NCBI RefSeq assembly: GCF_033115175.1
Contig: NC_084850.1
Span: 20,739,218-20,803,217 of the forward strand
DNA from: Lepus europaeus
Lineage: Eukaryota > Chordata > Mammalia > Lagomorpha > Leporidae
DNA length: 64,000 nucleotides
Reading direction: 5' to 3'
Shown: positions 1 through 12,885 of the stretch, piece after piece
How the letters are laid out: every line of letters begins with the position of its first letter
Numbering within the stretch: the stretch's first letter is position 1
Program-made: the position numbers and the translations under genes
Notes under the pieces: model-generated
Databases searched by the model: none
Seen by the model: the letters and a program-made list of their open reading frames with translations, nothing else
Told to the model about the DNA's origin: nothing

Positions 1-1744
1 AGAGAGAAAATGCAGCGGAGTGTCTGCCTGTCCCCCTCCTTGCCTGTTGAGAGGATCCTGTAGCTTACGTGGGACAGCAGTTGTCTTGATGAAATGCATG
101 GATCTGTCTGAGATATGCCAATGGTGATGGTGATGGTGATGATGATTGTGGTATAGACGGTGCTACAAGGGTTCATCCATGGCTGTCTGCAACCAGACAC
201 CCTGCTCAGTCGTCCTTGTTCTTCCACCTAACCCTAAAAGAGACCTGTGAGTTAGGCACTGCTATCTTCCTTTCACTGTGGAAGTTAGTGATGTCCAAAG
301 CAAAAGGAGACTGAGTGGAGGGCTGGGGTGCCATAATCAGTGGAGATGGAATGACACATTGCCTGTGGGTCTTGTTTCTGGGCCTCCAATCTGGGGAGGA
401 GAAGGGCTGGGACTGTGGCGCTGTGAAGAGCTGCTCTTAGAGGATGAGGACAAGGGCTGTAGAGGGTCTGCTGTGAGGGGCCTTGTGTGTTCTAGTGAGG
501 GTCTCCTCCCCTCTTCCTCTGGTCTGGATTTCTGGAATGGGGACAGGTGCGTACATTTCATTCTCCTTGACAATTCTGGTCTTTGCTGTTGGTGAAGGTC
601 TTGCAACCTGTGACCGCCTCACTCTGTGAAAATTTCAGTAGGACAGGTGACAGCTGGCTGTAGGAGGTGAGTTGTCTCTGTGCTTCTGAACAGAAGGAAG
701 TTTTCGGGAGGCAGGTGCAGTTCCTTTTGTGTTCGGAGACTCATGGGTGAGGTGTCCACCCCATGTCTCACACTGAGAGTCAGCTCTGTTCAGTTCTGCA
801 TCTTATGATTGTGAACTGTGATTGCTGGAATGTTCTTCCCTCGGGGTCGCAGCCACTTCCTTCCTAGGCATCATGGGTGGCAGTGGCTCTGGTGAGTTCA
901 CACAGGCAGCAGACCCTGGTGGTGGCAGCATCCAGCTGTGGGTTTTGACTATGGGCTGGTTCCTGTGGGCGCATTGTCAGGATTCTGGGCTCTCTACCGC
1001 CTGTGCCCAGTAGTGGGCCCCAGTGTGCAGAGCCCTAGTGTGAGGAAATGTGAGGACTCACTCCTGAGTCCTGAGGGAGAGCGCAGGCAGTTTTCTCCAA
1101 GGTTTCTCTGCGAGCTTCCTGCACTCTCCTGCTGAGCACACTCTGCACAGGGGCGGGGAGAGAGGCCCCCCTGGGATCTGCTAGTGACTGTCCATGAAGC
1201 TGTGTCTGGTCAGGTGCTAGAGGGCATCTACGGTGGGGTTCTGGGTTCCTGGAAACTCCCAGGTCAGACCCTAGGATGGGGGCTTAACCCCTGCTCTCCT
1301 CATGCTGAAGAGGACTTGCATTGTCGGTGTGGATGCCGCCCTGCTCACCCAGGTGCTGGAAGCCTTTGCCCAGCTGCTGTGACCCAGGTGCCCCTGATCC
1401 TCTTGGAGGGAGGATGCAGCCTCTCCAGGAGCCAGGTTGTTCTTCAAGAGGTCAGCATGGGTGATGGTACGGGGCAGGATTTCCACATTTTATGCAGCCT
1501 CCAGCTGCTGAAGCTGTGAGACCATAATATGGATTGGCAGTGTGAGGAGGGCGGGGCAGAGTTGTCTCCCTGTCTCAGGTTCCCTGAGAGGAAGGAGGGA
1601 GGTGGGCATCTGGGGAGTTTGATGAAAGTGCAGGGAGCTGCAGGACAAGGACATTGGTGTGGAGCTGCTCTGGGCATTCGGGGTCAGAAGGAAGAGCCTC
1701 CTGCCCCTTCCCTGCCTCTCACAGTGCCCTTGTGTCAGCGTAGC
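1..1744. other. No gene recognised
   Basis: GC-moderate DNA without splice-supported homology or a recognisable repeat except the small microsatellite. Open frames up to 111 codons overlap on opposite strands and look random. Confidence 0.6.
121..147. repeat. (ATGGTG)n microsatellite
   Basis: Four imperfect copies of ATGGTG grade into GATGATGATT. Confidence 0.9.
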
Positions 1745-1833
1745 AGGTGCACAGAAGACCAACTCAGTGGTTCAGGTGCACAGAAGACCATGCTCAGTGG
1801 TTCAGGTGCACAGAATACCATGCACAGTGGTGC
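1745..1833. repeat. Short tandem array, three units of 29-30 bp
   Basis: Units AGGTGCACAGAAGACC... start at 1745, 1774 and 1804; each ends CAGTGGTTC or CAGTGGTGC. Confidence 0.9.
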
Positions 1834-4800
1834 AATAGATTTGAGAAAAAGTGGCCCTGACCATTGCTGATTGGTTTGATCATATTCACATAACTGTGGT
1901 CATTCAGCAGCTCTGTCCTACTGATGCTTTATTTTGAAGAGACTCGGCCAGATGCAGTGGTTATGTCCCAAGTCTCCCTTATGCCAGGTATTGATTTATT
2001 TACACATTGATCTGTTCATTTTTATTCATTACAATCCAGTAAATATATTTCACAAGCTACTTTTTTTCCCAATGTATTCTCTTTCCTACATCTGCAAACT
2101 GTGTTTTCTGATTTTGTCTCGGTTATTGTTACAGTTTGTGCTACTCAAAAAACACTTTTCTTTTGAGAAATGCCTGAGTCTGTGTTTTATTATTCATAGT
2201 GAGTTAAAGCACAGTCAGTGAAGAACAGCTCGGCCATGTGCAGGAAGCCATGACCCAGGTACTAGCTGACAGCTCCATTATGTGGGGCATTAATGTCAAT
2301 GCATTGGTGGCAGTTTGGGGTGTGGCAGAGCAGGAGGCGAGTTCTCCCCATATTACAGCAAGAAAATTAGTAACTACTTCCTGATAAAGAAGTGTCCTCT
2401 TGGACAGATCAGCAAGAGTATAAAACATGATGCCCTGCCCCCGGTAACTAGGTTTCAGGCAACAGCACTGTGTAAGTCACTGTGGTTCCAAAGCAACTCA
2501 TGCCGCAGTGATGTCGCGGCAGCAGTCATGGTGTCTGTAAGAACATTCTGTGATGTTCTCCCAGTGACACCATTCCCGTTGTCAAAGCACATCCCCGATG
2601 AGAAGTGACAGTGACAGTGAATGCAGGTGGATACTGTGAGAGGAGGGGGATCTCCTGCAGGAGAAGGGGAGGTGGAGTGATCAGCTCAGCTCTGCAGAAC
2701 ATCAGGTCAGACGGCACGAGGACAAAACCTCGAAGCAGAGAGCAGGCAGTGACTTGCTGGTTCTGTCTGCCTCCCTCCTACGTAGGTTCACATGCACACC
2801 ACTTTGAGAGGGTCAGACTGGGAGGAAGAAGATGGAGTAGGCCCCTGCCCCTTCGCTGGTGCTTTTTCAATTCTCTTTGTGGCTTCAGCCCTCATGCCAC
2901 GAAGGGCAGGCCTGGGAGGCATCGAGCCCTTCTCTGCCAAGCCTTTAATGCTGGCTGATTATGGTCACAAGAGTTTTGTCTGTGAGGCACTGTATGCAGA
3001 GTTTCATTCGGGCACTATTTCAGAATGACTGGAGATTCAGCTGAGAGGAGCACACCGAGTGTGCAGGACATCCCCATACAGCAGTGGGCACTGCTGCTCT
3101 TGTTCAGCATGGGTGGCCATGGTTTCCGCCCTCCTGCCTCCCATCTTCCCTTCTGTATCTCCATACAGCTGTGGATGCAGGCACCTTCTGTCCACCTCTG
3201 TTTCTCATGACCATGGGCACTCACCAGGTCGGAATAGGGACCGTTCTCCAGGAAGAGAGGTGGTCCATGGCATTCAGGAGTCTGGTCTCTCCTGAGGGTC
3301 TTGGATTCCACACTAGTTCAGACAGATGCTCAGCTCATTCTGGGCAGCCATTATTCCTGTCGCAGGTGGAAATCACTCACCAGTGCCTGTCCCTGCTCCC
3401 AGAGGAGAGGTCTGGACCCTCCCCAAACTATGGTCCACTCTGTGGTGAGCAGCGTGGTTCCCTCCTCGTGTGGGCACAGAGGATATGGTACAATTCTGAC
3501 CCTATCCAGTCGGCCACACATCACAGATATGGACACAGTGCTCCCAAAAACTTTGTGGGTCACTCCCCAGTCACAAAGTTCTGCTTCCCACGCCCAAGTT
3601 CATTTCTGCCCAAGACGGAGTGGCCACCATCCTGATAAGGTCACCGAATGAGAACATTGAGGAAGAGCTGCAAAGGCAATATGGCTCTCATTGCAACTTG
3701 ATTCTGTGCACACAGATGAAAGACATAAACCAGTATTCTTCTGAAAGTATGCTGAATTGTGCAAAGTTAACCTGGGAATTAAGGAAAGGACCCGATTCCA
3801 TAGCACTCATGAAGTGTGAGGGGTGGTTAAATACTTTGGATGGAGGTTTGAAAACAAGTGAAATTTGAGTCCCTTCTGATGAAGTCATTGCATTCCCAGC
3901 AGAGAATAAATGCTTTATGACAGAAATAAAGGTTACTTCCGTGTTTTCCCAGAAGTCTAAAATACAGCAATCACAAAGTACCCCTTGCTCCCTGCTGCTG
4001 CTGTAAAGAAAATGTGAACACTCCATTTTGACATTCTCACGAGGAAGGGGACAGTCTCGCAGGTTCCTCACAGGTAGACGTGATGGTCACAGGTATGTGC
4101 AGTGCCAGGATAGCCGCTCGGTCTGCCTTCCTCATCCCTGTCCCAGGCAGTGTGTCGTCCTACCCTCTCAGGCCCTCCATGCAGCCTCTCTTGGGGTCTG
4201 CAGATGGAAATCCTCCATGCTTCTAAGAAGCCACAGGGACGGGGTCAGGTGGTTCAGGACCTGTCTCGGAAACACCACTGCCCATTTCAGACCTCTCTCG
4301 CCTCCTGAGGTTCATGCAGAGCTAAGAGGGCAGGTCCTAGACCCAGGCACTGGCTGGCATATGGGGACCAAAACCCGCTATTGTGCAATTGGACATACAA
4401 ATCTCCCTTCTCAGCGCTCTCCCAGCCTGTTCCAAGCCTCATATAGTTTCCCGTTCTTCTCTATCCGTCTGTCCAGAGTTGGTTATTTCTACCTACGACT
4501 GCTTCTTGTCTTCTCTTGTCTCTTTTTGCCTGGTGGCACTGAGACATCTAGGGTAGCTGTTTATCATCAGTTTGTGATGCTCTCTTGTTTTGCATTTTAA
4601 GGCAGGGTTCTGACTGAACTCTCTTTCCTGGGGACTGAGGTTCTGCTGTATTGGTAAGTTCCAACCCCAACTACCACCTTGTAATGCCATTGCCCTCTTT
4701 CTTTGTATCACATTATGTGTGTTGATGTGAAACCATCTTGAGACAATGACCAGTATAATTGTCAGAAGTGTCTCTACTCCGAATTAATTTCATAACTGCA

Positions 4801-5097
4801 TAGTACATTCAGACTTGCTGTACTCCAAGGAGTATCTAACCACATCTAACATTCCTTTTCCTTGAGAGCCCATTGTGGCTGTGTTATTTATTGGCTAACT
4901 ACCTACCCTTTACTTCCTTGTACCCTACCACCTGCTGCAATACTCCCCACCACCTTAGTGGTGTCCGGGCCCACCAGGTAGACTGGGTGTCTCTGTGCAC
5001 AAACCCCCAGGGTCAGCCACACAAAGCAGAGGCAGAGCAGGAGTAGGGAACCAGGTGTGAGACGGGAAGCCTCTGTCTCCCCAGTTCCCATTCCACA
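1834..5097. other. No gene recognised
   Basis: A 183-codon plus-strand frame (3084-3635) and a 190-codon frame (4028-4600) overlap other frames, have no recognisable motif and no start context. I see no repeat that I can name. Confidence 0.55.
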
Positions 5098-5458
5098 TGC
5101 AGTGCTGGCATCCCATATGGGCACTGGTTTGAGTCCCGGCTGCTCCACTTCCCATCTGGCTCTTTGCTATGGCCTGTGGAAGATGGCATCCCATATTGGT
5201 GCCAGTTTGAGTCCTGGCTGCTCCACTTCTGATCCAGCTCTGAGCTATGGCCAGGGATGGCAGTAGAAGATGGTCCAAGTCTTTGTGCCCCTTCACCAGT
5301 GTGGGGGACCTGGAAGAAGCTCCTGTCTCCTGGCTTCAGATCGGCACATCACCGGCTGTTGCGGCCATTTGGGGGGTGAACTAGCAGATGGAAGAACTCT
5401 CTCTCTCACAAACACTGCCTCTCTGTAACTCTGCCTTTCAAGCAAATAAATAATGTTT
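5098..5458 (+). mobile_element. C-type SINE with internal duplication
   Basis: The body includes GCATCCCATATGGG, AAGAAGCTCCTG and GCGGCCATTTGGGG, and it ends in a CT stretch and CAAGCAAATAAATAA. About 85 bp of the front part (GGCATCCCATAT...GAGTCC to GCTATGGCC) is present twice. Confidence 0.85.
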
Positions 5459-5509
5459 TCTAATAAAAGGATTTATTCCTGGGAAGCTTCCACTGTCCGT
5501 AGTTCAGCC

Positions 5510-6645
5510 TCCTAACTGTCCCTGCTGGGCACCCAAGAACCACTGTGTGAAGTTCTGGACCCAGCCACTCCTCCTATCCTGTCTCCCAGTGTGCCCCAGC
5601 ACAAAACCTTTTCCACGCCTACCAGGAAGGGTCTCCCATAACTCTTTCCCAGTTATACTTCCCTGCCAGGATGATGGTTTCTCACCAAACTCTGCTGGGC
5701 TGTCTGCCCTCACAGGCAATTGAGTTAAGACTTGTGACAAGATGGCCCTAGACAATAGCCAGGTGCCACATCCCTGATAGTCTGGTTTAACACCAGACAC
5801 TAGTGCTGAGGGTACAGGCCTTGAGCAGTGATCAGGGAGGAGGTCCCCACATCCTGCTGCCATTGGGACCTGGCCCAGTGTGCAGTGAACTCCCCTGCAT
5901 TCCTAGAGGGCCTGGGATGTGAGAGGGGAAGGAACGTGTGAGGGTAGAGAGGGGGACCAGTAGGGGCAGAGAAGGGGAAAAGTCCCCAGGGTGCTCAGTG
6001 CATGTGGGAGGGGCAGTATCTGCTGGTGGGCAGTTACAGAGTCAGGATTCTAGAAGCCCCTGGAGACTGAGGCGAGACCCCTGCTTCCTGATGGCTGCAT
6101 CTGCAGGGACTGGCTTCCAGGTCCTGGTGAAAGATGCCCCTGAGTTGTGGGGCTGCTTATGCTCTCCGAGGGACAAGGAGGCCTTGGGACAGGGAGCCCT
6201 TTATTCAGCGCTCCGAAGGTGGCAGTTCAGGGTCTGGCCCCTGTGTTGGCTGGAATAGAGGGTGCAGTCTTTGGCAACCTTCAAATTTCTCAGGTGCACA
6301 CTCCATGAGCCTTTAGGGTCGTCCTAGGCATATGGCTTTGAACCTCCAGAAGCAGTGGCCCAAATCATTTGTGTTGAGTCTGTAGATTTATAGCCCAAGG
6401 CTGAGATGGGTCATGAAGAGGCCTCTGAGGAGCCTGGGTATAGACTCGTTGAGGGGATAATGAGACCTGTACCTGTGGGCCTGGGCCAGGTGCCACACCT
6501 GGGTAGGAGGAATTGCTGGTTGTCACCCAGGGCTGTGTTTTGCACAGCTGGGGCTCTTTCTGGCGGGAACTTCATCATCAGTGGTGCCAGTCCCAGGCCT
6601 CTTTTAGCATTAGACCAAATGGGAAGTGGGCCCTTCTCTGTGTGG
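5510..6645 (+). repeat. Three-copy repeat family, copy 1
   Basis: The segment shares long matches with copies at 22785-23945 and, inverted, 58790-60400. Landmarks are GAGGGTACAGGCCTTGAGCAG near 5807, CCCCAGGGTGCTCAGTGCAT near 5984 and GCAGGGACTGGCTTCCAGGT near 6104. The family is not one I recognise; it could be an old LTR or a low-copy duplicated segment. It has no conserved reading frame. Confidence 0.8.
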
Positions 6646-6649
6646 TGAG

Positions 6650-8039
6650 AGGCTGCCAGATCCATCTCTCTCTTTCTCCCCTCCTCCCTCCCTGTCTCTC
6701 CCTCTCTCATTTTCCTTTCTAATCGATAAGGAAACATTTTAAAGTACAATGTGCATCACAGGCCTTTGGCAGCCAGGACATAGGCAGGTGCTCTGAGGAC
6801 ACCCTGTAGCTGCTTCCCAGACAGCACGATATTTCAACGGACTCCAACACTGACCAAGGAAACCTCTGCTTGCCCAGAAAAGGGGTGAGCTTTCTGTCTC
6901 AGGACCTTTAGAAGAAGATGGATTCACAGCCCCATCCAAGGCTTGCCTCGCCCTGCTTGTAGACAGCATGTGTGTGGGGATGAGTGAGGGAATGGCAGGT
7001 GCCTCCTGTGTCAGTAATCCAGTGTGCTGTTAACAGGGTGTTCTTTGGTTTTCACTGACGAAGTCTTCGATTTTCCCTGTGTCAGATCACCACACATGAG
7101 TCTGTACTGTGTCTACCTGACTCAATGCACACATGCACAAGACGCAACCCTGTAACAACACTCGGGCTGCCTGGTGGAGAAGCCAGCCAAGGCAGCTGAG
7201 CCTTGTTTCCAGGTTGAAGTTCAGAGCCTGATTGGCTGAATAAGCCTGTGATTCCCTGCCAGACTCTGTTGTATCCAACAGAAACCATGTGGAAAGTGAT
7301 GCAGAACTGTGTAGTGCGGAGCGCAATGATGGCAAATGACAGGGAGGGACTTCCCCGAAAGAATGACCTGGCGTTTATGACTTTGGGTGCCGTATTTATT
7401 CCCTACCAAATCATTAAGAGAACGCCCCTATTTTATTCTCTCCACACCTCACTTGGGAGCTCCCAGTGTGCACAATGCCCTCCTTGAAACAATCTCTGCT
7501 TAGAATTAGAGATGTGCTCACTCCACGTGCATCAGAGAACATATAGGAAAGGACGTGAAGGTCCTGAAAAGGAGTGCTGGAAGTCGAATTCATCGCTGGG
7601 CAAACCTGTAAGGTTGCTAGGAGCTAGCTCCCATGCTGTTGGTTTCCCCTGCATGTTCTAGAACGGTAGAAACCTCACTACATCTGCCAGACTACAAAGT
7701 TAAATACTGTATCAATCACACCATGCCCAGTACAGTGCTATGTGATCCCGGAGACAGCATCCTTTTCCTGCTGGGTCTGGCAGACTGGGCGAGTCAGATT
7801 TCAGACACGGGAAATGACAGGACATGGGGACTAGGGTATGTGCAGAGGTCTGAGTAGTAGACCTGGACATGTGGCAGTGGGCATGGGTGTTATAAGCAGT
7901 AACAGTGTAGCAGGTGAATTCACTTACTTACTTAGGTTTGAGATTTGAGTGGTGTTTCCAGGAGTAAGCCAAGAGAGTGTGGCCAGTTTTCCTGTCCATT
8001 ATTTCAGATCTTAAAATGATAATTGTGCTAAGGCAGGTC
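6650..8039. other. No gene recognised
   Basis: A CT-rich stretch (6663-6720) resembling a SINE tail is followed by unassigned DNA. No conserved frame. Confidence 0.55.
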
Positions 8040-9060
8040 CATAGTGTGGTGTATCAATTTTGATTATTGTTTTTCAAAACATCTCTGCATTTTACTGGTC
8101 TTTTATATTTTTTGGTTCAATTTTGTTTATTTCTTCTCTAATTGTAATCCTTTCTTTCATTTTACTAGTTTTGGGTTTGGTCTGTTGTTGTTTTCTAGGT
8201 CCTTGAGATGTGCTGATAGCTCATCCATTTGATGATTTCCAACTTCTTCATGTAGGCACTAATTACTATACACTTCCCTCTTAACACTGTTTTTGTTGTA
8301 TCTCCTAAGTGTGACATGTCCTGTGTTGTCATCATTAGATTCCATGATTTTTTAATTTCACTTTTAGTTTCTTCTATGACCCACTCTTCATTCAGGTGTG
8401 TGTTTTCAGTCTCCATATGTTTGCATTTCTTCTAGAAATTCTTAGGTTGTTAATTTCCAGTTTCATTGCATTGTGGTCAGAAAATACTCATGGTGTGACT
8501 TCAATGTTTTAAGTTTTCAAAGACTTGCTTCATGGCATAGCATACGGTCTCTCCTAGAGGAAGTTCCATGCAGTGATGGAAAGGTGGTATAATCTTCAGC
8601 TGTGGGATGAAATGTTGTCCAGGTATCGGTTAAGTCCATTTGGACCATAGCATGGATTAGCTCTGTTGTTCTTTTCTTGATTTTATGACTAGCTGATCTG
8701 TCCATGCATGGAAGCAGGGTGGGGCATAACTGCATTATTGTTACATTGGAGTCTATGTCTCACCTTACATCCGTTAACATTTGTTTTAAGTAGCCAGGTG
8801 CCCTGGAATACGATGCACATATATTTATCATAGTCACATCATCCTGGGGAATTGATCCCTAATTCATTGCATGATGCCCTTTTGTTTGTCGTTTAAGAGT
8901 TTCTGTGTTAAAGACTATTTTGTCTGCTATCAGAATGGCTAAACCTGCTTGTTTTTGCTTTCCATTAGCCTAGAATATATTTTTACACCCTTTCACTTTC
9001 AGTCTGCATGTATCTTTGTTGATGAGCTGCGTTTCTATTAAGTGTTCAATAGAATAGAGT
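8040..9060 (-). mobile_element. Old L1 ORF2 fragment, minus strand
   Basis: T-rich sequence with TCTAGGTCCTTGAGATGTGC, CATTGCATTGTGGTCAGAAA and TTAAGAGTTTCTGTGTTAAAG is the familiar reverse complement of mammalian L1 ORF2. Both frames are broken. Confidence 0.8.
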
Positions 9061-9597
9061 TCAGTAGCACAAATACATGAGTTACTGATGCACACTGCAA
9101 CAAAGATGAAGCTTGAGACACATGTTAAAAAAGCAAGCACAAAAGATCATGCATTGCTATGACTCCACATACATTTGGCATACGTTAAAGTGTGAATTGT
9201 GTGGTTTGTGAGTTTTATGGCAATATACCTGTTTAAAAATTCTAATTATTAGCTTGCTTTCAAAAGGTACCCATCTTATAATGTGGTTACATTGATAATA
9301 TTGCAATCAACATGGGAGTGTAGATATTGAGGTGGTGATTTCAATTTTAGTATTCAAGCTATTATGAAACTAGCATTTGTTACTTCATGTCCTATGTCCT
9401 TCGGCATGAAATTTAGCCTTTCAAACCCATGTACAGCATAACAAAACAAAGGAAGGAGTCCAAAGTCTGTTTTAGAGATAAGTTAAATTTGTCAGTCTAG
9501 TTATTCTTCATCAGTGTTTTCATTTTTGTACTACTTCCTTTGAAATTGGAAATTTTTGGAGGCAATCATATCTTTCTTCATTCCTTTTCTAAAGGAT

Positions 9598-9906
9598 TCT
9601 TTAGTGATGTATTTATTTGAGATGTAGAGTGACACACAGGCAGAGAGAAGGCAGGGAGCTCCTTCATCCAATGGTTCTCGCTCCAGGGCTAGGCCAGGCC
9701 ACCAGGAGCCCAGAGCTCCATCTATGCCTACCACATGGGTGGCAGTGTCCGAAGCACTCAAGCCATCTTCTGTTGCCTTCCCTGGCACAATAGAGGGAGC
9801 TGAGTCTACCACATAGCAGCTGGGACTGTGGTCATAAACCACTGCTCCCATATGACATGCCAGTGTGGCAGCAGGCAGCCTAACCCATTGTGCCACAACT
9901 GGTCCC
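9598..9906 (-). mobile_element. C-type SINE, degenerate
   Basis: Minus-strand copy starting with a T-rich tail (TGTATTTATTTGAGATG) and ending TGTGCCACAACTGGTCCC. It is heavily mutated, so it is old. Confidence 0.8.
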
Positions 9907-10004
9907 CTTCATCCATTTTAAAAGCATCCTTACTTCCCCCAGGTTAATTTCAAGTTTTCCACATAGTTTGAAAAAATATCAATAGTTCCCAACTTATGAA
10001 CTGC

Positions 10005-10300
10005 AGTGGACTGAGTTTGCTCCCCCCCACACACAAAGTTATTATGTCGAAGCTCTAATGCCCAATGTGATGGTATTAATGTAGGGACTTCTGGAAAATG
10101 ATCAGGTTTACATGGATCATGGTGAGCAGCCCCAATATGGGATTAGTGCCCTCATGAAAAGACAAAGAGACACCAGTGTCCTATTTGCATGCACACACCA
10201 AAGAAAGACTATGTGAGATTATATATGTGAGAATATAACCAAGAAGACGCTCTCACCAAGAATCTAACCACCCTGGCACCCTGATGTCAGGTATCTGCCC
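10005..10300 (+). repeat. Ancient interspersed repeat, unclassified
   Basis: The text GAAGCTCTAATGCCCAATGT, ATGGGATTAGTGCCCTCATG and CAAAGAGACACCAGTGTCC is typical of a very old mammalian repeat family that I cannot name with certainty. A related start occurs at 56515. Confidence 0.55.
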
Positions 10301-10488
10301 TCAAAATCATGAAAAGTAAGTATTTGTTGGTTTAGATATTCTAACTACAGTGTTTGTTTAGCAGCCCAAACTGGTTCAAACATCAAGACTATATTCAGAT
10401 TCCCTTCTGCAGAGAGTTCATATGCATCTGAAATAGCAACTTTGTTTTGCTCCATCCTCACACTGGTCACCTAAACATTATAATGGGT

Positions 10489-10798
10489 TCACTGTTGTGG
10501 TGCAGTGGTTAGGCCATGACTTGCAACACAGGCACACTTATCAGAATGCCTCTTCTGTTCCTGGTTGCTCTGCTTATGATGCAACTCACTGCTAATGCAC
10601 CTGAAAAAGCAGAGGAAGATGACCCAAGTATTTGGGCCCCAGCCACTCATGTGGGACATGCAGACAGTCCTGAGCTCCTGGCTGTAGCCTGGTCCAGCCC
10701 TGGCTGTTGCCGACATTTGGGAAGTGATCCAGCAGTGGATGAACTCTTAGTCTGTGTCACTCTGCCTTTCTTGAGACAATACATATTTTTAAAAATTG
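10489..10798 (+). mobile_element. C-type SINE, degenerate
   Basis: It begins TCACTGTTGTGGTGCAGTGG and keeps GACCCAAGTATTTGGGCCCC, GAGCTCCTGGCTGTAGCCT and CACTCTGCCTTTC. The chance frame over it is not a gene. Confidence 0.8.
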
Positions 10799-11337
10799 TA
10801 ACACTCTCTCTGTTGCTTTGTCTTCCAGATCATGAACTTGTTCAAACTTGAAATATTCTCTTTATGTTACTTCCACCTGCAAGTGGTTTCCTTCACCCCC
10901 TCTCTCCTGTGCCTTCACCATCTCTGATTGTAGTTGCTATTTAGATAGACACTACCTTACCCACAAGACTAGTAAGCACTGCTGGAGATAGAAGATGAAT
11001 GCAATGTCCGTGTACCCATGGAAGCACAATGCGGTAGAAAAGGCACAGAATATAAAAACAGGAAACCAGAATTCATGTGTAAATATGCCAGTAGTAGTTT
11101 ATGGAATCCTGAGAAACTCATGTCCTACGTTTCCTTTAGTTTATATGTCAAAGAGAAATAGATAGGGAACCAAGCTGAAAGAAGTATGTATGAACTATAT
11201 TGTTCTGTTCTCTTTTTATTAATATCACATTTACATGAGAATTGGTTAGAATTTTGTAATAGCAGTTACCATACATTTGCTGTGATCCTGAGATTCCAAT
11301 ATGTTACTGAAGAACTTAAAAATTAAATTAAATAAAT

Positions 11338-11400
11338 CCCAGGGACTTGCATTGTGGCACAGCAGGTAAAGCCGCCCTCTGTAGTGCCAGCAACCCACAG
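11338..11400 (+). mobile_element. Fragment of C-type SINE (5' part)
   Basis: The stretch ACTTGCATTGTGGCACAGCA with GGTAAAGCCGCC is the tRNA-derived start of the SINE; nothing of the body follows. Confidence 0.55.
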
Positions 11401-11470
11401 GACACAAAAGACTTTAACGAGTATAAGGCATTAAGGTTCGTGAAGTAGCCAGGGGGCTGGTCAAGACCAA

Positions 11471-12682
11471 AGTGGATGGGCGTGGCTCTTGAGGAAGCAC
11501 CGGAAACGCGCCGTTCCCTTTCTGGTGGTGGCAGGTGCCACTCACGGATCATACATGGAGGCGGGCTTCTGAGATAGAGCACCGGAAGTGGCTGGGCGTG
11601 TCTCTTGGAGGCACCGGAAACGCACCGTTCCCTTTCTGGTGGTGGTAGGAACCACTCAGGGAACATACATGAGTTAGGGTTAGGGGTAGAGACAGGGAAG
11701 TGGCTGGGCGTGGCTCTTAGGGGGCCACCGGAAACGCACCAGTTCCTTTCTGGTGGGGACAGGAGCCACCAGGGGAATATACATGAGTCAGGGTGCAGAT
11801 AGAGGAACGGAAGTGGCTGGGTGTGGCCATTAGTGAGCCACCGGAAGCGCACCGTTCCCTTTCTGGTGGTGGCTGGAGCCACTCAGGGATCGGACATGGA
11901 GGCGGGCCTCAGAGATAGAGAAATGGAAGTGTCTGGGCGTGGCTCTTAGGGAGCCAGGGAAATGCACCGTTCCGTTTCTGGGGGTGGTAGGAACCACTCA
12001 GGGATCGGACATGGAGGCGGGCCTCAGAGATAGAGAAATGGAAGTGTCTGGGCGTGGCTCTTAGGGAGCCAGGGAAATGCACCGTTCCCTTTCTGGGGGT
12101 GGTAGGAACCACTCAGGGATCGGACATAAATCAGGGTTTAGAGAACAGACACGGAAGTGGCTGGGCGTGGCCATTAGGGAGCCACCAGAAATGCACCGTT
12201 CCCTTTCTAGTGGGGGCTGGAGCCACTCAGGGATGCACACGAGCCAGGGTTCAGATAGAAGTACAGAAGTGGATGGAGTGGCTCTTGGGGAAGCACCAGA
12301 AACCGTTCCCTTTGTGGTGGTGGCAGGTGCTATTCAGGGAACATACATGAGTCAGGGTTCAGATAGAAGAACAGAAGTGGCTGGGCGTGGCTCTTAGGGA
12401 GCCACCGGAAACGCAGCGTTCCCTTTCTGGTGGGGACAGGAACCACCAGGGGAACATACATGAGTCAGGGTGCAGATAGAGGAACGGAAGTGGCTGGGTG
12501 TGGCCATTAGTGAGCCACCGGAAGCGCACCGTTCCCTTTCTGGTGGGGACAGGAGCCACCAGGGGAACATACATGAGTCAGGGTTCAGATAGAGGAACGG
12601 AAGTGGCTGGGTGTGGCCATTAGGGAGCCACCGGAAGCACCCCGTTCCCTTTCTGGTGGGGACAGGAACCACTGGGAACGGT
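11471..12682. repeat. Minisatellite, 11 units of about 113 bp
   Basis: Units are marked by AGTGGCTGGGCGTGGC-like starts at 11471, 11587, 11699, 11812, 11928, 12043, 12156, 12268, 12376, 12489 and 12602. Spacings are 116, 112, 113, 116, 115, 113, 112, 108, 113 and 113 bp. Each unit carries a CCGGAAACGCACCGTTCCC-like core, then TTTCTGGTGG, then a CATACATGAGTCAGGG-like end. Units 5 and 6 are nearly identical, as are 10 and 11, which points to recent unit duplication. The array is rich in CpG. The unit length is not a multiple of three, and open frames inside it on both strands are by-products of the repeat. Confidence 0.95.
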
Positions 12683-12885
12683 GGTTCTTGAAGGAGGAGG
12701 AGTCTGACGGTGTACTGACCCTCTGGGTCCCCTGTGCGGAGAAAATGGAGCTGCCCAGGCAGACGTCGAGCACGTTTCTGAGGCTCTTTTCTTTAGATCG
12801 GGTCGGGGACGCCCGAACAATTCCTTACCTGCTGCCATTTGCAGCCCTCGGGGCTTCTGCGCGGTGCTCAGGATGTTCATAAAGA
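12683..12885. promoter_or_regulatory. CpG-rich stretch next to the minisatellite, possible relic promoter
   Basis: About 14 CpG dinucleotides fall in roughly 200 bp, far above the surrounding DNA. The stretch lies between the minisatellite and the broken KRAB exon and could be the former first exon or promoter of that zinc-finger gene. A TTTTCTTTAG acceptor-like string near 12795 and an ATG near 12746 have no supporting homology. Confidence 0.35.

Noticed and set aside
3084-3635. A 183-codon plus-strand frame and overlapping frames.
   Set aside because: Three frames overlap here on both strands and none shows family signatures; GC-moderate DNA gives such runs by chance.
11328-12774. Several long open frames on both strands, up to 184 codons, with repeated PPERERCVSG-like text.
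   Set aside because: They lie wholly in the 113 bp minisatellite. The unit is not a multiple of three and frames are open on both strands, so they are repeat by-products.
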